Assembly: GCF_004310325.1 (NCBI RefSeq)
Contig: NZ_SIRT01000006.1
Span: forward strand, 62,001-126,000
Source of the DNA: Hyunsoonleella flava
GTDB taxonomy: Bacteria > Bacteroidota > Bacteroidia > Flavobacteriales > Flavobacteriaceae
Length of the DNA stretch: 64,000 bases
Reading direction: 5' to 3'
The first letter of the stretch is position 1; each line of letters opens with the position of its first letter. Made by a program: the position numbers and the translations under genes. Positions 1-9,383 of the stretch are shown piece by piece. Under the pieces are notes generated by a model that saw only the letters and a list, made by a program, of their open reading frames with translations, was not told where the DNA came from and made no database searches.

Positions 1-890
1 AAAAGAATAAGTTTTTGCGATTGTTGGATATGCTATATCATATCATCAATTATAGAAAATCTATCGATTATGTACTGATTGATACCTATAGTACTTATAA
101 TTTCTACTACGCCTATTTATGCAGTAGATTGTGCAAGTATTTTAAGTTGAAATATGTTCCTATTCTTCACGGTGGTAACTTGCCAAATCGATTAAAGAGA
201 TCTCCAAAGTTTTCATCACAAATTTTTAAAAATGCACATGTTAATATTGCGCCCTCAAGGTATTTATTGTCCTTTTTCGAAAAAGCAGGGTATAAGAATA
301 TTAGTCATATCCCCAATACAATTGAACTACAAAATTATGGTTTTAAGGAACGCAAATTGAACGACATTCATTTACTATGGGTGCGTTCGTTCTCAAATTT
401 GTACAACCCTAAATTAGCGGTTAAAATCCTAAAACTACTTAAAGATGATGATATAAACGCTAGTTTATGTATGATAGGGCCTGATAATGATGGAAGCCTT
501 AAAACAGTAAAGGCATATGCAGACAGTTTGAATCTGGATGTGGAGTTTACCGGAAAATTATCAAAAGAAGAATGGCATAAAAAAGCAGAAAGTTTTAATA
601 TTTTCATAAATACCTCTAACATTGATAATATGCCCATTAGCATAGTTGAAGCCATGGCTTTAGGTTTGCCAGTAGTATCAACAAATGTAGGTGGATTGCC
701 CTTTTTGATTAAAGACTATATTGATGGAATTTTAGTAAAACCTGACGATGTTGAGGCATTTATGGCTGCTATTTTAAGATTGAAAAATGATGCCTCTCTA
801 GTTGAACAAATCACAATTAATGCAAGAGAAAAAGTGGAACAGTTTGATTGGAAGGTTGTAAAAAACCAATGGATTTCTATTCTTTCTTAA
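1..890 (+). CDS. Glycosyltransferase family 4 (GT-B), 5'-truncated by window edge
   Basis: Glycosyltransferase of the GT4 type, expected to transfer a sugar from a nucleotide-sugar donor during surface polysaccharide assembly in the cytoplasm. About 290 residues are visible. The frame stays open to base 1, so the TTG at 15 is probably not the true start and some 60-90 N-terminal residues are missing compared with usual family length (350-400). Visible hallmarks are the inter-domain segment SNIPNTIE-like (HIPNTIEL), and the C-terminal donor-binding stretch PISIVEAMALGLPVVSTNVGG, which holds the family's E-x7-E-like motif. It is followed 54 nt later by a polyprenyl glycosylphosphotransferase, as at the ends of exopolysaccharide or O-antigen clusters. 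Donor and acceptor cannot be read from sequence. Confidence 0.85.
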   Translation, partial: KNKFLRLLDMLYHIINYRKSIDYVLIDTYSTYNFYYAYLCSRLCKYFKLKYVPILHGGNLPNRLKRSPKFSSQIFKNAHVNIAPSRYLLSFFEKAGYKNISHIPNTIELQNYGFKERKLNDIHLLWVRSFSNLYNPKLAVKILKLLKDDDINASLCMIGPDNDGSLKTVKAYADSLNLDVEFTGKLSKEEWHKKAESFNIFINTSNIDNMPISIVEAMALGLPVVSTNVGGLPFLIKDYIDGILVKPDDVEAFMAAILRLKNDASLVEQITINAREKVEQFDWKVVKNQWISILS

Positions 891-944
891 CATTATATAA
901 AATTACTTGTTATATTTGGAAGGCTATTAAGCCTCTCCCGTCCA

Positions 945-2336
945 ATGCCTAAGAATAGTATACATTTTAATATTTCAGAACGTAAAATCTTATTGCGGAT
1001 TTTTGATGTTGTTGTGGTACTGTCATTACTATATCTTGTAGGTAATTTTTTTGAGTTTGATTACTTTTCAGTCACTAAAGAAAATTGGACATGGATACTC
1101 GTTTTGGTATTATATATTGCAGTCTTTGGTTCTATTTTCGAATTGTACGATTTGCAGAATTCCAGTAAGTTTGAAAAAGTTTGGGTAAATGTATTGCTTA
1201 CCACATCTACTACAGTATTATTCTATTTGTTAACCCCTTTTTTAACGCCAGTATTACCAGAAAACAGATTACAAATACTGTATTTTTTTGTTTCTATCCT
1301 GGGGGCATTGCTTATTTGGCGCTTTGCTTACATAAACTTTGTTACTTCCCCTAGGTTTTATAAAAAGGCCTTATTGGTAGGCGAAACCTCAAATATTACC
1401 ACAATTTTAAAAACGTTTAATGATGCCGATCCTAATTATAAAATAGTGGGCTTCATTAATTGTGAGATCAATAAAAGTGAAAAAGTGAAGTTTAAAGGGT
1501 TACGAGAATATCACCCAAAGCAAATTTACCAAATCATAAAAGATGAGAATATTTCCGAAGTTGTAGTGGCGAGTTACAATTCAGAAAATATTACTCCTGA
1601 TATTTACACAGATTTAATTACACTTCTTGAAGGTGGATTGCCAATTAAGGAATACACTCAAGTTTATGAGGAATTAACGCAACGGGTTCCAGTGCAGTTT
1701 GTTGGAAAGGATTTTTATAAGTATTTCCCTTTTAGTCGCAGTAATCAAAATAAGATGTATTTATTTTTTCATCGCTTTTTTGATATTTTGATTTCTACTC
1801 TTGGAATAATTCTGGGTTTATTATTTGTACCAATTGTACTTTTAGGAAACTTAATTGCCAATAGAGGGCCGTTACTTTATACGCAAGAGCGCATAGGAAA
1901 AAATGGAAATCTTTTTAGTATTATTAAGTATAGAACCATGGTTAAAGATGCAGAAAAGGATGGTGCTGTTTGGGCCAAGAAAAACGATGTTAGGATTACA
2001 CCATTTGGAAAGTTTATGCGAAATACGCGAATTGACGAAATACCTCAATTTATTAATGTGATAAAAGGTGAAATGAGCCTTATTGGGCCAAGGCCCGAGC
2101 GTCCGCATTTTGTTAGGGAATTATCCCAAATTTTGCCATTTTATGAAACCAGACATATAGTAAAGCCTGGTTTAACTGGTTGGGCACAAGTAAAAACCAG
2201 ATATGGCTCGTCAGTTGATGATAGCTTGCTAAAACTTCAATACGATTTGTTTTATATTAAGCACAGAAGCTTTGTACTGGATGTTAACATTTTGGTAAAA
2301 ACGTTGAGTACGGTAATATTTTTTAGAGGGCAGTAG
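945..2336 (+). CDS. Polyprenyl glycosylphosphotransferase (WcaJ/WbaP-like initiating sugar transferase)
   Basis: Transfers a sugar-1-phosphate from a UDP-sugar to undecaprenyl phosphate at the inner membrane, starting a polysaccharide repeat unit. The 463-residue protein has four or five N-terminal membrane segments (about residues 15-130), a Rossmann-like middle (CoA-binding-like, about 140-250), then one more hydrophobic segment (about 280-300) and the bacterial sugar transferase domain with KYRTM (about 327), DEIPQ and GPRPERP (about 381). This matches full-length WcaJ/WbaP family members. It is co-directional with the glycosyltransferase before it and is probably the last gene of that cluster. 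Its last 14 nt overlap the 3' end of the convergent DUF4105 gene. The sugar transferred is not determinable. Confidence 0.92.
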   Translation: MPKNSIHFNISERKILLRIFDVVVVLSLLYLVGNFFEFDYFSVTKENWTWILVLVLYIAVFGSIFELYDLQNSSKFEKVWVNVLLTTSTTVLFYLLTPFLTPVLPENRLQILYFFVSILGALLIWRFAYINFVTSPRFYKKALLVGETSNITTILKTFNDADPNYKIVGFINCEINKSEKVKFKGLREYHPKQIYQIIKDENISEVVVASYNSENITPDIYTDLITLLEGGLPIKEYTQVYEELTQRVPVQFVGKDFYKYFPFSRSNQNKMYLFFHRFFDILISTLGIILGLLFVPIVLLGNLIANRGPLLYTQERIGKNGNLFSIIKYRTMVKDAEKDGAVWAKKNDVRITPFGKFMRNTRIDEIPQFINVIKGEMSLIGPRPERPHFVRELSQILPFYETRHIVKPGLTGWAQVKTRYGSSVDDSLLKLQYDLFYIKHRSFVLDVNILVKTLSTVIFFRGQ

Positions 2337-3504
2337 CGCTTTTTGTTCTAGAATATTTCATTAAATAGAGATACCTAATAAAAAGGGCGATTAGCAAGGG
2401 TATTAATCCTATTGCAAACACCTGAACTCCAGTTATCCAATGAAAAGCCATAAGACAAAGCAAAATCAAAAGAAACTTTGAATACTTGTTAAACCAATTG
2501 CTCATTTTGTTCTTAAAAACTTGAAACAGTACTATAAGATTTAATGGATTAGCCCATAACAAATTATAGTTGTTTTGTGTAGTTTGATGATCGGTTGCAA
2601 ACCATAATAATAAAATAATGATGCCCGCTAAACCGGTAAAAACAACAATAAGTATGTCTAATAATTTTGTGCGTTGTTGGTTTTTTTTGTCTTTGTAAGT
2701 GATAAAAATGATAATTAATCCTAGAATTCCAAATACAAATAACGGACTGAGTATAAAGTTTGAATTTGAATCTTGCTTATATGCGGTAAACAATACGCTG
2801 CTTTTTTTAACCAGAGGTTCTTGTTTGATACCTTTTGTGGCTTTTTCAAAAAACGCATGAATGTTTTTAGGCAGAAACATATGCTGTTCAGGAGTGGCTT
2901 TTCTATCAATAACTGCACCTAAGGCTAAATCTATTCCAAGACTTCCCCATGAATTACGGTTTAAGTTTTCTTGTATGAGTGTTCTAAAAGTCACTTCCTC
3001 ATAACTATTAGGGATATTAAACTTTATGGAATTATTACAAGTTATATTCGTAACATCTTTAATTTTTGTAGCACAGTTATCAAATAGAAAATCGTATAAA
3101 TACCTTCTGTTTTCTGGCTTGTAATTGTCTAATAGGTAATCAAAAAGCTTTTGTTTTTCAGCTTGTGATAAATTTAGGGTTTGCTGTTTAATACCTCTGT
3201 TTTCATTAGTATAAACTCTATAAAAATCATCAAATCGATTTAACCCGATTAAATAATTAAGCTTGCCTTGAGCAAATTTTAATATGAAATTTGGAGCCTC
3301 AAAATCGTAAACACCATAGTTAAATACTAGATCTAAGCCTTTTGCGCTATCTTGAATCCTAAATCCACTATGGCCAAATGCATCGTTTAAGGATTTACCT
3401 GGGCCTATAGTGAGCACACTTATTTCGGCACTTTCTGAAAGTTCTTGGGCCTGAAGAAAAAAGGAAAAGAAGAAGGCTAGTAATAAGAAATAATATCGCA
3501 TCAT
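2323..3504 (-). CDS. DUF4105 (Lnb N-terminal periplasmic domain) membrane protein
   Basis: Predicted exported and membrane-anchored protein of 393 residues. It has a signal peptide ending near LQAQE (about residue 20), a periplasmic DUF4105/Lnb-type domain (about 25-235; papain-like fold family, with GHSGFRI and FDNCATKI segments holding the conserved His and Cys), and four to five C-terminal membrane segments (about 255-380). Function in Bacteroidota is unknown; the fold resembles cysteine peptidases and amidases. Start ATG at 3504 overlaps the stop of the upstream outer-membrane protein gene as ATGA, indicating translational coupling. The 3' end overlaps the convergent sugar transferase gene by 14 nt. 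Confidence 0.85.
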   Translation of the reverse strand: MMRYYFLLLAFFFSFFLQAQELSESAEISVLTIGPGKSLNDAFGHSGFRIQDSAKGLDLVFNYGVYDFEAPNFILKFAQGKLNYLIGLNRFDDFYRVYTNENRGIKQQTLNLSQAEKQKLFDYLLDNYKPENRRYLYDFLFDNCATKIKDVTNITCNNSIKFNIPNSYEEVTFRTLIQENLNRNSWGSLGIDLALGAVIDRKATPEQHMFLPKNIHAFFEKATKGIKQEPLVKKSSVLFTAYKQDSNSNFILSPLFVFGILGLIIIFITYKDKKNQQRTKLLDILIVVFTGLAGIIILLLWFATDHQTTQNNYNLLWANPLNLIVLFQVFKNKMSNWFNKYSKFLLILLCLMAFHWITGVQVFAIGLIPLLIALFIRYLYLMKYSRTKSATAL

Positions 3505-4598
3505 CTAAAGATACTAAAATCAAGTTTTAAGGAAAACACATTGGAGTACAATGCGATACTTTGATCGCCAATATCTGTGAATGCATAGTCAATTTGTACA
3601 CCATTATATTTAAACCCTACGCCAAAACTTGGTTGAAAACTTAGCTGTTCAGAATTGTCAATCTGTAGTTCATTTTGAAAATTGCCCACACCTCCGCGAA
3701 GATACACCATGCCAACATATCCAAATTCAAAACCTAAAGCAGGATTTATACTAGCAAATGATGATGAAAATATATCATTGTTTTCTTCAAACCTAACGTT
3801 CAAATTAGCTGATGCTAAAAGTGTGTAATCGTAATGAAATGTTATTAACTTAGAAATCCCTATTTGCAATTTAGGAATGGTGATTTCGGTTGTCTCCGGA
3901 AGTTCTTGGTTTTGTCCTTCAACAGCATCTCTTATGGTTGCAAATTCACCTTCATCAATGGCCCAAGCATTAAAAGTAGTGGTGATATCTCTAGCCATAA
4001 CACCAAATCTCCAATCGTTGTTGGTTTCAAATTGTATGCCCGCATCTAAACCAAAACCCCAAGAAGATGCAAAATCACCAATAATTCTACGAATTACCTT
4101 AGCATTTACGCCATAATTCAAGCCTTGTACGGGTAATTTTCTAGCATAGGAAAACGTCAATCCATAATCGGCAGTAGAGAATAAACTTATTCTATCATAA
4201 TTGATATTCCCTTGTTCATCAATAAGTTGAGTTGTGTTTAAAATATCATCTACGGCAAAACGTATTAGGGAAATACCAACGGCACTTCTATCGTCCAATG
4301 GCATAGCGAAACCAGCATAATCGTAATTAGCAATATTTGCAAAATAACTTGAATGCATCAAAGCCAATTGATTGTCTTCTATATTGACCAAGCCTGCAGG
4401 ATTCCAATATCCAGAATTTACATCAGCGGAATGAGCTGTAACGGCACTACTCATGCCTAAAGCGGCAGCGTCCACACCTATATTCATAAATTCGTTGGAA
4501 TACTTTCTAACGGTTTGACTGGAGGCGGACAACGCTATTACGCTAAATAATACAGTAATGTAATGTCTCAATCGCAATTTTTTTACAAAGATGCACAT
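3501..4598 (-). CDS. PorV/PorQ-family outer-membrane beta-barrel protein
   Basis: Outer-membrane protein of the PorV/PorQ (UPF0164-like) family, members of which include shuttle and structural parts of the type IX secretion system; this one is not clearly PorV or PorQ itself. The chosen ATG at 4598 gives 365 residues starting MCIFVKKLRL with a clean signal peptide ending SASSQ. A longer frame would run to 4772 but would lack a signal peptide at its start and would overlap the divergent pssA start. The family hallmark is the early GVDAAALGMSSAVTAHS and YWNPAGL segment (about residues 40-70), followed by alternating beta strands to an aromatic C-terminus (LDFSIFR). It is coupled to the DUF4105 gene by a 4-nt overlap. 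Confidence 0.82.
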   Translation of the reverse strand: MCIFVKKLRLRHYITVLFSVIALSASSQTVRKYSNEFMNIGVDAAALGMSSAVTAHSADVNSGYWNPAGLVNIEDNQLALMHSSYFANIANYDYAGFAMPLDDRSAVGISLIRFAVDDILNTTQLIDEQGNINYDRISLFSTADYGLTFSYARKLPVQGLNYGVNAKVIRRIIGDFASSWGFGLDAGIQFETNNDWRFGVMARDITTTFNAWAIDEGEFATIRDAVEGQNQELPETTEITIPKLQIGISKLITFHYDYTLLASANLNVRFEENNDIFSSSFASINPALGFEFGYVGMVYLRGGVGNFQNELQIDNSEQLSFQPSFGVGFKYNGVQIDYAFTDIGDQSIALYSNVFSLKLDFSIFR

Positions 4599-4763
4599 TA
4601 TACCAGTTTTATCATAAAATTTAGTTTGAAAAGGAGGCATCACGCGCGTACATATAACGATTGTCGGTATTATTTGTTGTTTAGAGCTACAATTTTGTGG
4701 ATAAATTTTGTTTCTTGCAACTAAGAAAAATAGTTTGCTATTTTTACCAAAATATTTCACTCT

Positions 4764-5492
4764 ATGAAGCAATACATACCTAATGCACTTACACTTCTTA
4801 ACTTATTTTGTGGTAGTATCGCAGTGATTTATGTTTTGAACGATAATTTCGTTGGTGCCGCATTATTCGTTTTTTTAGGGATATTTTTTGATTTCTTTGA
4901 TGGTTTTGCAGCCAGGGCTTTAAATGTACAAAGTGAATTAGGGTTACAATTGGATTCTTTGGCAGATGTTGTTACAAGTGGTTTGGTACCAGGTTTGGTG
5001 ATGTATAAATTATTTCAAATTGCAGAATTAGATTGGGTTGAAAGAGATAGTGCAGATATTCTGTTTGGTGTTACAACTTTTTCTATCATAGGACTTGCGA
5101 TTACACTAGCCTCGGCTTATCGTCTAGCAAAATTCAATATAGATACAGAGCAACAAAGCTATTTTAAAGGATTACCAACACCTGCAAACGCGCTATTAAT
5201 CATTTCTCTACCTCTAATTCTAGAATTTCAAAATAATGACACCATTAACGGTATCATATTAAATAAATGGTTTTTAATAGGTGTTACAATTTTTAGCTGT
5301 TGGATTTTAAATTCAAATATTAAGTTGTTTACCCTAAAATTTAAAGACTATAGTTTTAAGACCAACGCCACACGATATATCTTTATCATTTTGTGTGTGG
5401 TATTGCTTATCGTACTTCATTTTGCAGCAATTCCAGTAATTATTTTGCTATATATTGCAATGTCGGTTTTAGATAATTTAACCTCAAAATAA
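4764..5492 (+). CDS. pssA: CDP-diacylglycerol--serine O-phosphatidyltransferase
   Basis: Makes phosphatidylserine from CDP-diacylglycerol and serine at the inner membrane, the first step to phosphatidylethanolamine. The 242-residue protein carries the complete CDP-alcohol phosphotransferase signature D-G-x2-A-R-x8-G-x3-D-x3-D at about residues 43-66 (DGFAAR, then G, D and D at the right spacing) and about seven membrane segments. Length and the N-terminal start MKQYIPNALTLLNLFCG fit the short, integral-membrane PssA class of Gram-positive and Bacteroidota lineages. It is divergent from the PorV/PorQ-like gene and 13 nt upstream of the DUF808 gene, so the latter is probably cotranscribed. Confidence 0.93.
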   Translation: MKQYIPNALTLLNLFCGSIAVIYVLNDNFVGAALFVFLGIFFDFFDGFAARALNVQSELGLQLDSLADVVTSGLVPGLVMYKLFQIAELDWVERDSADILFGVTTFSIIGLAITLASAYRLAKFNIDTEQQSYFKGLPTPANALLIISLPLILEFQNNDTINGIILNKWFLIGVTIFSCWILNSNIKLFTLKFKDYSFKTNATRYIFIILCVVLLIVLHFAAIPVIILLYIAMSVLDNLTSK

Positions 5493-5505
5493 TTTCACAG
5501 GGAAT

Positions 5506-6405
5506 ATGGCATCAGGTTTTTTCGCATTGTTAGATGATATCGCAGCTTTAATGGACGATGTTGTGGTAATGAGTAAAATTTCCACAAAAAAAACAGCAGG
5601 TATTTTAGGAGATGATTTAGCTGTAAATGCAGAAAAGGCCACAGGTTTTGTGTCTTCTAGGGAATTGCCAGTTTTATGGGCCATCACCAAGGGTTCTGCA
5701 CTTAACAAACTCATGATATTACCGATAGCCTTCTTACTCAGTGCTTTTGCTCCATGGGCAATAACGTTGTCCTTAATTTTAGGGGCCATTTATTTGGCTT
5801 TTGAAGGCGCAGAGAAAATATTTGAGTTTTTTGTACCACACGACCATGAGGAAGAGAATACTATAGATCTAAAAGCAGAACTATCAGATGAGGAACGCGT
5901 ACAAGCTGAAAAGAAGAAGATAAAGTCGGCTATTTTTACAGATTTTATTTTATCTGTTGAGATTGTAATTATTGCGCTGGGAACGGTTTTAGAAAAGCCG
6001 ATACTGTTCCAAATTCTTGTCGTTTCAATTGTGTGTGTTATTGCAACCGTTGGTGTTTACGGTATTGTGGCGCTTATTGTAAGAATGGATGATTTTGGCT
6101 ATAGATTGGTGAAGTTTGGCAAAAATGAAAAAAGTATATCCACTTATATTGGTAATTTTTTGATTAGGGCGTTACCTATTGTTATTAAAAGTTTAGCTGT
6201 AATTGGTACTATTGCTTTAATTCTTGTTGCTGGTGGTATTTTTATTCATAATTTAGATTATATACACCATTTGATTGAAGACATAAAACTACCTTCCATA
6301 TTAAAAGAATTTGCAGTTGGGTTAATTGTAGGCTTTGTTGCCCTAATCGTAATTAAGGGCTTTAAATTTTTATTAAAAAAAATAAAAGGGGAAAAGAAGG
6401 ATTAA
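5506..6405 (+). CDS. DUF808 family membrane protein (YedI-like)
   Basis: Inner-membrane protein of 299 residues. The conserved N-terminus [19 protein letters not shown] with the following [17 protein letters not shown] is diagnostic for DUF808. At least five membrane helices are visible (about residues 65-95, 150-170, 175-195, 230-255, 268-290), with an acidic cytoplasmic loop rich in E and H between the first two (HDHEEENT). Function of the family is not known. It starts 13 nt after pssA and its stop overlaps the convergent lptB stop by 4 nt. Confidence 0.88.
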   Translation: MASGFFALLDDIAALMDDVVVMSKISTKKTAGILGDDLAVNAEKATGFVSSRELPVLWAITKGSALNKLMILPIAFLLSAFAPWAITLSLILGAIYLAFEGAEKIFEFFVPHDHEEENTIDLKAELSDEERVQAEKKKIKSAIFTDFILSVEIVIIALGTVLEKPILFQILVVSIVCVIATVGVYGIVALIVRMDDFGYRLVKFGKNEKSISTYIGNFLIRALPIVIKSLAVIGTIALILVAGGIFIHNLDYIHHLIEDIKLPSILKEFAVGLIVGFVALIVIKGFKFLLKKIKGEKKD

Positions 6406-7142
6406 TCCCGAATCTTCTTTTTGCGCAACTCGAAATTCTGTCCTAAATAAACTTTTCGCACCATTTCATCGTTGGCTAAATCTTCAGGAATACCATGTTT
6501 TAAAATACCACCTTCAAACATTAAATAGGTTCTATCGGTAATTGCTAAAGTTTCCTGTACGTTATGGTCGGTAATTAAGATGCCAATATTCTTTTTCGTG
6601 AGTTGTGCTACAATGCGCTGAATATCTTCTACGGCCACAGGGTCTACACCTGCAAAAGGTTCATCTAGAAGAATAAAATTAGGGTCCGTAGCCAATGCAC
6701 GTGCAATTTCTGTACGGCGACGTTCTCCACCTGACAGTAAATCACCTCTGTTTTTGCGGATATGGCCAAGACCAAATTCTTCAATTAAAGATTCCATTTT
6801 CATGCGCTGTTCTTTTTTGCTCAACTTGGTAAGCTGCAGCACGCTTAAAATGTTATCTTCTATACTAAGTTTTCTAAATACCGAAGCTTCCTGGGCCAAA
6901 TATCCAATACCATTTTGTGCACGCTTGTACATTGGGTATTTCGTGATTTCCGTATTATCTAGGTAGATATGGCCGCCATTAGGTTTTATCAATCCTACGA
7001 TCATATAAAACGATGTGGTTTTTCCCGCTCCGTTTGGTCCAAGAAGACCAACAATTTCGCCTTGATTTACTTCAAGAGAAACGTCTTTTACCACTTTTCG
7101 TCCGCTGTAGGACTTCATCAAATTTTCGGCTCGTAGAATCAT
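6402..7142 (-). CDS. lptB: LPS export ABC transporter ATP-binding protein LptB
   Basis: Cytoplasmic ATPase of the LptB2FG complex, which powers lipopolysaccharide extraction from the inner membrane. The 246-residue protein has Walker [12 protein letters not shown] (about 33-45), the LptB Q-loop region [13 protein letters not shown], the ABC signature LSGGERRR (about 139), Walker [14 protein letters not shown] and switch histidine in ITDHNV. Length and motifs are typical of LptB and not of general branched-chain amino-acid ABC ATPases. It lies on the minus strand downstream of kdsD and tatC; the link with kdsD (Kdo precursor synthesis) fits an LPS-related neighbourhood. Confidence 0.94.
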   Translation of the reverse strand: MILRAENLMKSYSGRKVVKDVSLEVNQGEIVGLLGPNGAGKTTSFYMIVGLIKPNGGHIYLDNTEITKYPMYKRAQNGIGYLAQEASVFRKLSIEDNILSVLQLTKLSKKEQRMKMESLIEEFGLGHIRKNRGDLLSGGERRRTEIARALATDPNFILLDEPFAGVDPVAVEDIQRIVAQLTKKNIGILITDHNVQETLAITDRTYLMFEGGILKHGIPEDLANDEMVRKVYLGQNFELRKKKIRD

Positions 7143-7283
7143 GGGTGCAATTACGGGAATTTTAATTAATTGTGGAAATTGAACTGCAGGTATAACGTTT
7201 CGTTAACGATTTTTGTTGTTTTTTTGGTAATAAACCTTTGCAAATAGCTACTATAGTTTGGTAATGCTTTTTACTAGCGGATA

Positions 7284-7384
7284 GGTGCGCTAGGGATTGC
7301 AGCGGCAGCTTTTGGTCCCGCTGCAGCGGGAAGCCAAAACTATTAGCGTAAAGCCCGACACCGCGATAGCGGGGTAGCGCCCTA
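7284..7384 (-). repeat. Dispersed flavobacterial 3'-end repeat, copy 1 (minus orientation)
   Basis: Read on the minus strand the unit begins GGGCGCTACCCCGC, continues with GTCGGGCTTTACGC, a strong variable hairpin (CCCGCTGCAGCGGG flanked by TTTTGG/CCAAAA, 7310-7340) and ends GCAATCCCTAGCGC. It begins 2-3 nt after the tatC stop in tatC's own direction. It shares its ends with three other units in the window (11605, 20421, 25673). It occupies the gap between tatC and lptB and may act as a terminator or RNA-processing element. Confidence 0.75.
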
Positions 7385-7386
7385 AA

Positions 7387-8214
7387 TTATATCATACCCT
7401 TTTTTTCTTTTTTAAGCTGATTTTTAACGACTACTTTAGAAATGTAGATGCTTATTTGATAAAGTATTAGAATAGGAATTGCTACTATTACCTGACTTGC
7501 AATATCTGGCGGTGTGATAATTGCTGAAAGTATCAATACGATAACTAGAGCATACTTTCTGTATTTTTTAAGAAACTCTGGTGTTACCAAACCTACTTTG
7601 GTTAAAAAATAGATGATAATAGGAAGCTCGAATACCAAACCTGATGCCAATACTGAGGCTCTTACTAAACCTATGTAGGAGCTAATATCAATTTGGTTAT
7701 CTACTTTAGTAGAAATGCTATAATTAGCCAAAAAGTTGATGGATAGCGGACAAATAATGTAATACCCAAATAAAACACCTAAGAAAAATAAGAAAGAGGA
7801 TATAATGATAAAACCTCTAGAGTGTTTGCGTTCGTTGGCATGCATAGCTGGACTGATAAAGCGCCACAATTCGAAAATAACATAGGGAAATGAAATTATG
7901 AAGCCACCTAGGATGGCTGTCCAGATATCGGCAGAGAATTGTCCTGCCATGGTCCTGTTTTGTAATATTAAGGGTATTTTTTCTCCACAGAAAGTGGTTT
8001 CTACGTTAATAAAATTGGCACATTTACATAAAAAGTCGTACGTGGGAAACGTCATTTCTAAAGGAGCAAAGATAATCTCCTCAAAAATAAACCTGCTTGA
8101 TATAAAAGCTATTGATCCCACAATAACAATAGCTAAAACAATACGTATTAAATGCCATCGCAGTTCTTCAAGATGGTCTAAAAAAGACATCTCGTTTACA
8201 TCTTTCTTTGCCAT
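7387..8214 (-). CDS. tatC: Sec-independent protein translocase TatC
   Basis: Core receptor subunit of the twin-arginine translocase, which binds the RR signal peptide and recruits TatA. The 275-residue protein starts MAKKDVNEMSFLDHLEELRWHLIR, the typical TatC N-terminus, and has six membrane segments with the conserved periplasmic loop and the FELPIIIYFLTKVGLV segment (about 200-215). It has the longer first periplasmic loop seen in Bacteroidota (with Cys residues at CKCANF). Its ATG overlaps the kdsD stop by one base (TAATG). No tatA is visible near it. Confidence 0.95.
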   Translation of the reverse strand: MAKKDVNEMSFLDHLEELRWHLIRIVLAIVIVGSIAFISSRFIFEEIIFAPLEMTFPTYDFLCKCANFINVETTFCGEKIPLILQNRTMAGQFSADIWTAILGGFIISFPYVIFELWRFISPAMHANERKHSRGFIIISSFLFFLGVLFGYYIICPLSINFLANYSISTKVDNQIDISSYIGLVRASVLASGLVFELPIIIYFLTKVGLVTPEFLKKYRKYALVIVLILSAIITPPDIASQVIVAIPILILYQISIYISKVVVKNQLKKEKKGMI

Positions 8215-9179
8215 TATATTATGCCTTCTTTTACGAGATCGTGTAAATGAATTACACCATCATATTTTCCATTGTTTTCCACCAATAATTGCGTAATGCC
8301 GAAGTCTTCCATAATTTCCTTTGCATCAATAGCCATAGCATCAGGTGAAATACGTTTTGGGTTCTCACTCATGATATCTTTTGCGGTTAAAGTTGTAAAG
8401 TCATCTGTTTTGCTTAACATTCTACGTAAATCGCCATCCGTAATTACACCTACTATTTTATCATTTTCAACAACTGCAGTAACACCAAGTAATTTTTCAG
8501 ATATTTCAACAATAACATCTTTAATACTAGCGCCAGTATTTACTCTTGGTTTTTGGTTTACAGATGAAATATCATTTACTCTTAAATACAGTTTCTTGCC
8601 CAAAGAACCACCTGGATGGTATTTTGCGAAGTCGTTGCTAGAAAATCCACGTTTTTCCAACAGGCAAACCGCTAAGGCATCTCCAATTACCAATTGGGCA
8701 GTTGTACTGGTTGTTGGCGCCAAATTATTTGGGCAGGCCTCTTTTTCAACAAAAGCATTTAAAACATAATCTGCTTGAATTCCTAAAAAAGACGCTTTAT
8801 TGCCAGTAATGGCTATCATTTTATTGTTCGCACTTTTTATAAGTGGTACCAAAACTTTAATTTCGGGAGTATTGCCACTTTTAGAAATACATATCACTAC
8901 ATCATCTTTCAAAATTAATCCTAAATCTCCATGAATGGCGTCAGCGGCGTGCATAAAAATTGCTGGTGTGCCCGTTGAGTTAAGTGTGGCCACAATTTTA
9001 CTAGCAATTATGGCGCTTTTACCAATACCTGTAATTACAACGCGCCCTTTAGAATTAAAAATAAGTTCTACAGCATTTGCAAAATCGTCATCAACTAAAG
9101 TGGACAAATTTAAAATGGCCTTAGCCTCCATTTCCATGGTTTTTCTTGCCACATCAATAATTTCTGCTTTGCTAGTCAA
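8214..9179 (-). CDS. kdsD: Arabinose-5-phosphate isomerase (KdsD/KpsF/GutQ family)
   Basis: Interconverts ribulose-5-phosphate and arabinose-5-phosphate, the first step to Kdo for lipopolysaccharide. The 321-residue protein has an N-terminal SIS domain (about 35-170; GIGKSAIIASKIVATLNSTG, SKSGNTPE) and two CBS domains (about 205-320). Start: TTG at 9179 is preferred because the family has about 15 residues before MEMEAKAIL; no ATG or GTG lies upstream in frame within the next 40 nt. The alternative is ATG near 9137. The TAATG overlap with tatC points to a two-gene operon. Confidence 0.92.
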   Translation of the reverse strand: MTSKAEIIDVARKTMEMEAKAILNLSTLVDDDFANAVELIFNSKGRVVITGIGKSAIIASKIVATLNSTGTPAIFMHAADAIHGDLGLILKDDVVICISKSGNTPEIKVLVPLIKSANNKMIAITGNKASFLGIQADYVLNAFVEKEACPNNLAPTTSTTAQLVIGDALAVCLLEKRGFSSNDFAKYHPGGSLGKKLYLRVNDISSVNQKPRVNTGASIKDVIVEISEKLLGVTAVVENDKIVGVITDGDLRRMLSKTDDFTTLTAKDIMSENPKRISPDAMAIDAKEIMEDFGITQLLVENNGKYDGVIHLHDLVKEGII

Positions 9180-9383
9180 AATATATAAGTTTTATAGTAA
9201 TTGGACTCAATTAAAGATTTTGTTATCTTTAACAATAGCCAATTTAAAATTTTATTGTAAATTCAAATTTCGTTTACAAAACTAACGAAAAAAAGAATGA
9301 GGGCTCTCCATATCGATTGCTAAATTAATAGCCTGCAGCAACAACGTATGATAATTAATTAGTTAACAAATTTTAAAAGTTTT

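Noticed and set aside
4599-4772. N-terminal extension of the PorV/PorQ-like protein
   Set aside because: It would overlap pssA, and the signal peptide begins at the internal ATG at 4598.
8272-8769. Long plus-strand frame of 165 codons inside kdsD
   Set aside because: Antisense shadow of the CBS/SIS coding sequence, no start context and no recognisable domain.
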